Shown here in pieces: positions 58,666 through 64,000 of a DNA stretch of 64,000 nucleotides. Under the pieces are notes generated by a model, which saw only the letters and a list, made by a program, of their open reading frames with translations, ran no database searches and was not told where the DNA came from. Position 1 is the stretch's first letter, and each line of letters opens with the position of its first letter. Position numbers and translations under genes: made by a program. This DNA comes from Edolisoma coerulescens (Eukaryota > Chordata > Aves > Passeriformes > Campephagidae): positions 129,663 to 193,662 of the forward strand of contig VWZW01004614.1 of assembly GCA_013397115.1 (NCBI GenBank), written 5' to 3'.

Positions 58666-61300
58666 TCAATAAGCTGAAGGGAATTGTCTCATGTACAAGG
58701 AACAGAAAGCTCTGTGTTTTCCCTTGTTTGCTCTGGGATTTTTGCTATCTGTGCTAAATTTAGCATGCCAGAGACTGAGTGCAGCCCCCCCGTCTCTGAG
58801 GGCCACGCTCAGACATGTCAAGTCCTTGGGGTGGGAGTAGCACAGCTAGGGAGATTTGATGAAAAATCAGCTGCAAGGGGAAGTGGTGGAGCTCAAGCAG
58901 CTCTTCTCCTTGGACTTTGTGCCTCTGACCGCAGCCTAAGTGCCCTTGCTGCTGCCAGAGCTTCTCACCAGGGCATTGTGATGTGGGTAAAGATGGTCCC
59001 CATTGCCTCCAGCTCCTCCTGCTCTTCTCCGGGCCCTGCCTGAGCCCCCACATGAAGAAAGCACAAAGAGCTAGAAATCTTTTCAACACACAGCTATTGA
59101 TCCTTGCAGAGTTACTAATACAGGTGTAGGTGGGATGATGCATGTGCTGATGTACCTCATCAGTCCAGAAGAGATCATGCAATTCAAATGCTGATGCAAG
59201 AGCCTGATTGCCCACGCTGCTGTGTGGTGGGAGTCACACAATTGTCCTTGGTGGGTATGAAATGCTAGATCTTTATTTACTGGATCAGCCAAAAAGTCCC
59301 AGGTCTGGTGTTGACTTTACTTCAGTCTTTGCTTTAACAAAACCCCTTCCCTCTTTGCTACAGGATTACCTGTAATGGGGCTGGGGTGAGATCTCCAGGT
59401 TGTGTGGCATTAGTTGCTGATTTGTCCAGCACTGTGGGATTTTGCAGTTTCGAAGCCAGGAGGTGAGTGGCTTTCTAACTACATACTCCAAGATTTCTGT
59501 TTGTTTTGTTTTGCTCAGAAGAAGGTTCAAAGAGAGAAGACTGATTAAAAATGATGATGTGTGCCCATTCTGTTTCTGACTGTCCGTTAGCCAGACCTTC
59601 CAAGAGAATTTTATTTGCTTCTGTTATGAACTGAATTTCTTGAGATTCATACTTCCAAGAGGCCATGATATTACCTGGGAATTATTAATTGGGAGATGCT
59701 TACTACCTTCTGCTGCTCAAAACCAACTAGAACATGTTGTTTGTGAAATGTGAAAGAAAAATGAAAACAATTTCCTATTTGCTGTCTTTGAAGTTAAGGG
59801 GGAAAACCCCCTCAGAGTATAGCTGAATCACCACATAAAGCAACATATCTTTTTTTTATTATGAAAAGATCAAAGTAGAGTGAGAGTATTGTGAGGATTT
59901 TACTTTGATGAGTTTGGTTAAAAATCAAAACCTGGTTTGATGGGGGAGATACAGACACAAAACACTACGTGCCACGGATTTACTGAATATGTTAAAAAGT
60001 GCTGAGCAGTATTAAATTAATGCAAAACTCAAGATTACACAAGGGTAAACATTGCAGCTAATGTTTGACTAGAGCTGAGCTGAGGGCTGAGTGCCTCCAC
60101 TTAATTTACAGACCATGCCCACGGCAACCCCAGGAGGCTGGGAGTGGAGGAGACAGACATTTTATGGCGAGGAGACACATTATTACTTTTAAATTTAGGA
60201 AAAAAGAATCTGGCTGAAGTTACTGCTTCTAAACTTTGGGGAGAGGCAACCAAAAGCAAGCAAGAAAGAAGGGTCAGTGAGTGGCTTTTAGAGCAGAAAG
60301 ATCTGCTAAGTTAATATCCACCAGGTGTGAATGTCTCTAGTAAATACTAGATCATAAACAGCACTGAGAAGGTCAGCGTCAGGTAGAGATTCAGCCTGGA
60401 AGGGACTTGCAGACGCTGCTCAAGCATGCGCACGAAGAGCTTTCCGTGAGTGCTCATTTAGACCCCCAGCACTGACACGGCTGTGGGGAGGGGACATGAT
60501 GGCCTAGGGAAAGCGGTGAAATACAAAGCAGCTTTCAAGTTCAAATGAATATTTGGAAATTATTTCTTCCACCCCACCCAACAATTTCCTTCCGCAGCTA
60601 GATGGGCCATCCCCATCACACTGCCTGGTGGCCTGGTCCTGCCTTCCGGAATGAAGAGTTCAGAAGACTGCTCTTGCTTTGCAACTGAGTGTTTTGTACA
60701 AGATCTTCTGCTTACGAAGAACACATCTGAGCCGCCTGAAAATCTGCTGCAATTCCTATTTGTATGAGTGGTGTGAGAAGCGAAAGGAAAGAGCAGAGGG
60801 CACCTCCAGGCTGGGACTATAGCTAGTTTAAACTTATTCCTCGGATAACTTTCGTTGGTCATTGAAGCCTAAAGTGACTCTAAAGCATGAGATGCTATGT
60901 CTTCAGTAGCACAGCAGTGGATATCTTTAGATTGGGTTTTCATCATATACTTTAATTTTCTAGGCTGGAGGATGACCATAATTGCTGAACAATCCAATGT
61001 AATGGAATGGGCTAATTCAGCGCTTTTTACTGCATTTTTCCACATAATATCTAAAATCTTTTTTTCCACCATAACCCATGTTTATGAAAGCAAGTACTTA
61101 ACCCGCACATTTCCTGGGTTTGAATCATTTCCTTAATAAGGCATAAAATTTTGCAAAATCACTCCCTTTACATTAACACATCATTATAAAGAGATATCAG
61201 TGTTTAGCACGTCAGAGGCATACACTAGTCTGTGCCATGTTCAGCTACACCACTCAGCTTCAGAGTCATATACCATGGGTTTCAAATAATTCTATAAAAA
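58666..61300. other. Non-coding DNA, no gene seen
   Basis: Open frames up to 151 codons on both strands at 58.7-59.2 kb, and smaller ones beyond, show no recognisable domain. No repeats of known family were seen with confidence. Confidence 0.45.
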
Positions 61301-61345
61301 CAAGAGCTTTCCTTTCCTTTTCTTTCTTTCCTTATTTTTTTAATT
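61301..61345 (+). repeat. Pyrimidine-rich tract
   Basis: Short run of CTTT/TTCC words (ctttcctttccttttctttc) grading into T-rich sequence. Simple low-complexity DNA. Confidence 0.6.
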
Positions 61346-64000
61346 CTGTGTTTTCTTCCAAACTGTTATAGGCTGTTCTCCTGCACAGGATGAAGCATGT
61401 CAAACATGTCAGCTTTTCTTTTAGTTTTGGCTTTGCATCTGATAAGTAGAAACAAAGCAGCAAGCAATGGCTATGGTTTGAAACTGCTATAACCACAGTT
61501 CATAAAATAATATTAAAAGATGACAAAAGCCATAAAAATCTCTGTGTTCCCTTTTGTTGCTGTGCTCTGTCAGACAGGAATCTCATTTTTCAGGGAGATA
61601 CTGAAAAAGCTAATATATTGCTTCAAAAATAGAAGATAATGTATACAAACCAGAATTGTCTCTGTTGTGGGGTTGTGAACTCATCATTCTGCTGCAAGAC
61701 AAATGCCTTGTGCCCAGTGGCCTGCGCACATGAGGAGAGTAACTCCTGGGAGCAAGTCCTCTGACGTCAAAAGATTTGCTTGCATGCATTGACCTAAGCA
61801 TGTGTTCAGGACCTGGTCTTCATGCAGTTTTCTCATTGTTACATGAACTTTGGTTTGGAATAAGATTTCTTACAAGAGAGTTTTACTGCAACAGCCTTTT
61901 GCATAGACACGGTCACTGAACTAAAAGCTCTTTATCATCTTCCAAGTTGACCACCCCTCTGTGTCCATCCACTGGAAGGGTGGGTGCAGAGTTGGCTTCA
62001 GGGAGTCAGCCTGAGCCTTGCTCTGGCCTTGTGCACTTCTGAGCTCTGTTAACTTAAACCAATGTACACAGGAGGTGCTTTGAAGGGGAAGGTCTTACAA
62101 CTCTTGAAAAGTTAATGCAAGTTGAATCTTGCTTCGTTTCTCTTTGGGAACAGAGCTCAGGTCTGCCTGCATTGCAGGCACTTGGACCATCTATCCCAGG
62201 AGCCAACTCTTGCTCACAGGAAGGCCACTCAGCAGCTTTCTTCCTGGCAAAACCATAGCAGGCTCAGGTTTGTATGAATAAAAATCTGTAAGATATTATC
62301 CTTTCATGAGCCAACACAAATCAGACTCTTAGCTGGTGCCCCTCAGCCTTCTCCCATTTTGTGAGCATACAGTCTGGGTTTTGACCATTCAAGACATATC
62401 AGGATGAGCACAACAGATGATAAAAAGAATAATAGGTTTAATGAAGACCTGAGTGATACAGGGTTAATGAAAACTAAACACATGAAGGCTAGCCACAACC
62501 AGAATTAGTGCTGGTAGTCTGCTGGATCAGTTCTGGAGAGTGTGTTCAGGGTTAGGATGAGTGGCTAGCAGCATATTACTACAGTGAGGCTATTTGTGTG
62601 GGACTGGGATTAGTTCACTTGGAAATGTGAAATCATAATTATCAGGTTCTTTTCAGTTTGAAGCAATCCAGAAATGATGCATCTTTTGAGTGTGTGGGAG
62701 GAGATTTGCCTTCTTTTCTTTCTCTCTTGCTCTCTCTCCCACATGTCCTTTTCTACTTCTTGATCCTAATGCGTGGCAGTAAATAGTACTGTAAGAATTA
62801 TTCTTACTGAATAATTTTGTTGATATATTTCACCCTGAAAACTCTCCAAGCACATTGTAATTTCTCTTGAAAATGTTTGAAAAATGCTACTAACTGTAAG
62901 CCACATGGTATGGTTTCCCTTCCCTAGTTGGATGACTGGCTCTGTGATGATGACACTGATGGGAATGCTCAAATGGGTCAGAAATGTGAAGCATGTCAGG
63001 ATCTTGCCAATTTTTCCTGAGTCATGGCATTTCCACCACATCAGAGCCTATTCCTTTGGCTTAAAAAGCCCCAAACAAGTAAGAAATTTAATCTCTTTCA
63101 TTAATTTCAGAAAATCCCACTCACCGTCCCTCTGGCTACTCATTTTCTTGTGTTCTGGATGAAGAGCAGCCCGTGAGAGCCCCAGGTGGCCGAGTTCATC
63201 CCAATTTCACTTGTAGTTGTGTTAGGGACACTTAGTCCCTACAGATTTTCCCCAGGTGCAGTAGAGTACAGAAGCCCTACCAAAGGGATAGGGAAGAGCA
63301 GCCTGAGCAGAAATCCAGTGAGCCCGCTGGGAGAGGAGGTGTCACACATGCTCCAGCTAAGTGAAAATCTTCATAGCTCAGGATTTATTCCTGGACAGAT
63401 AATCCCACAGTGGATAACAGGGAACTGTGGATGTTGCAGATGATTAACAGCTTAAACTGTGAATGCTAACAGACAGAAGAAAATTGTGTCTATGTGTGTG
63501 CGTGTGAATGGCCCAAAATGAGCTTTTGAACATCAAGCAGAAGCCTGCTGCTTGCTAGCTACAACTAATACATGCTGGTTATCAATTTTGGGGTTAAAAA
63601 AAAGTTTCATGCCCTGAATTCTCCTGTTATAAAGAGATGTGAAGCAGAGACGACTGTTAAGAGACTTACAGCATATTGTGCTTTTGCACAAAAACTATTT
63701 AGATTGTGAAATGTAAGGCTTGGTGACTTGGAAAGCAGACTTGCCCAAAAAAAGGTCTCCCATAAAGAAGTGGCAATGAAGAAGAGAAGAGGGGGAAGAA
63801 AGAAGACGGTTATGATCCTGGCAGAAGGAAATCGCCTGGTAGTGAGAAACTTTCCCAGACATCAGGGAGATTGGGGATCATTGCCACCAGTCCTGCTCAG
63901 TCACAGCCCAAGCAAGAGCAGTGAGAAGGTTGTGGGTGAAAAATCCTATGTGCAGTCCCACCATGTGTGTTATTTTCCATAAGCTTTCTTTGGCCAGCCA
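61346..64000. other. Non-coding DNA, no gene seen
   Basis: A second C/T-rich stretch lies at about 62708-62762. Open frames are under 93 codons and unrecognisable. The window ends in plain sequence with no sign of a gene edge. Confidence 0.5.

Noticed and set aside
59475..59666. Minus-strand 63-codon frame with a plausible composition
   Set aside because: Weak acceptor upstream, only a moderate GTATGT donor, no recognisable family. It is not distinguishable from chance.
60385..60430. CR1 segment in reverse orientation (ctggaagggacttgcagac, ctcaagca)
   Set aside because: Isolated words without the terminal repeat or correct spacing. Too weak to annotate.
1..64000. tRNA, rRNA, CRISPR arrays, bacterial operons or prophage
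   Set aside because: No tRNA-like B-box with matching arms, no rRNA sequence and no regularly spaced repeats were seen. The sequence is vertebrate nuclear DNA.

Overview
The window looks like non-coding vertebrate nuclear DNA, most probably from a bird. Reading it by eye I find no bacterial-style gene organisation, no stop-free frame longer than 208 codons, and no recognisable conserved protein apart from retroelement debris. The avian assignment rests on repeats I recognise: a CR1 3' tail with its degenerate ATTCTATG terminal motif (30605-30759), a second CR1 tail (55223-55388), an older CR1/L3-like 3' region (21190-21565), and a decayed ERVL-type solo LTR of a kind common in bird genomes (39285-39720, sense on the minus strand). 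Interspersed repeats are sparse, which also fits a bird. I cannot name the species, and I cannot tell an intergenic desert from one or more long introns.

Layout. 1-11.2 kb: AT-rich non-coding DNA with an AT tandem repeat and palindrome (7.2-7.3 kb) and a small CpG cluster (9.38-9.50 kb). 11.83-12.06 kb: a frameshifted fossil of an L2/CR1-clade endonuclease domain. 12.4-13.1 kb: GC-richer DNA with open frames on both strands. 13.9-15.9 kb: low-complexity tracts and a (TAG)4(TAA)15 microsatellite. 16-21 kb: featureless AT-rich DNA, then the CR1/L3-like relic. 22.5-23.9 kb: a 600-bp pyrimidine tract, then a GC-richer stretch with a possible 105-bp phase-0 exon. 24-30 kb: non-coding DNA with the texture of conserved non-coding elements, then a possible CR1 reverse-transcriptase scrap and the CR1 tail. 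31-47 kb: mostly unannotatable DNA with several short ancient amniote-repeat scraps and the ERVL LTR. 47.7-48.3 kb: a (TTTCCC)n tract flanked by two open frames that would join in phase as a two-exon, 119-codon gene. 49-64 kb: largely unannotatable, with the second CR1 tail, a possible terminal exon with an AATAAA signal (56.1-56.3 kb) and a CpG cluster (58.4-58.7 kb).

No gene network can be described. The coding candidates are hypotheses from open frames plus splice-like signals. By chance alone a 64-kb window contains many frames of this size. I saw no exciting complete system. The items most worth checking are the two-exon candidate around the TTTCCC repeat, the terminal-exon candidate at 56.1 kb, and the endonuclease fossil at 11.8 kb.
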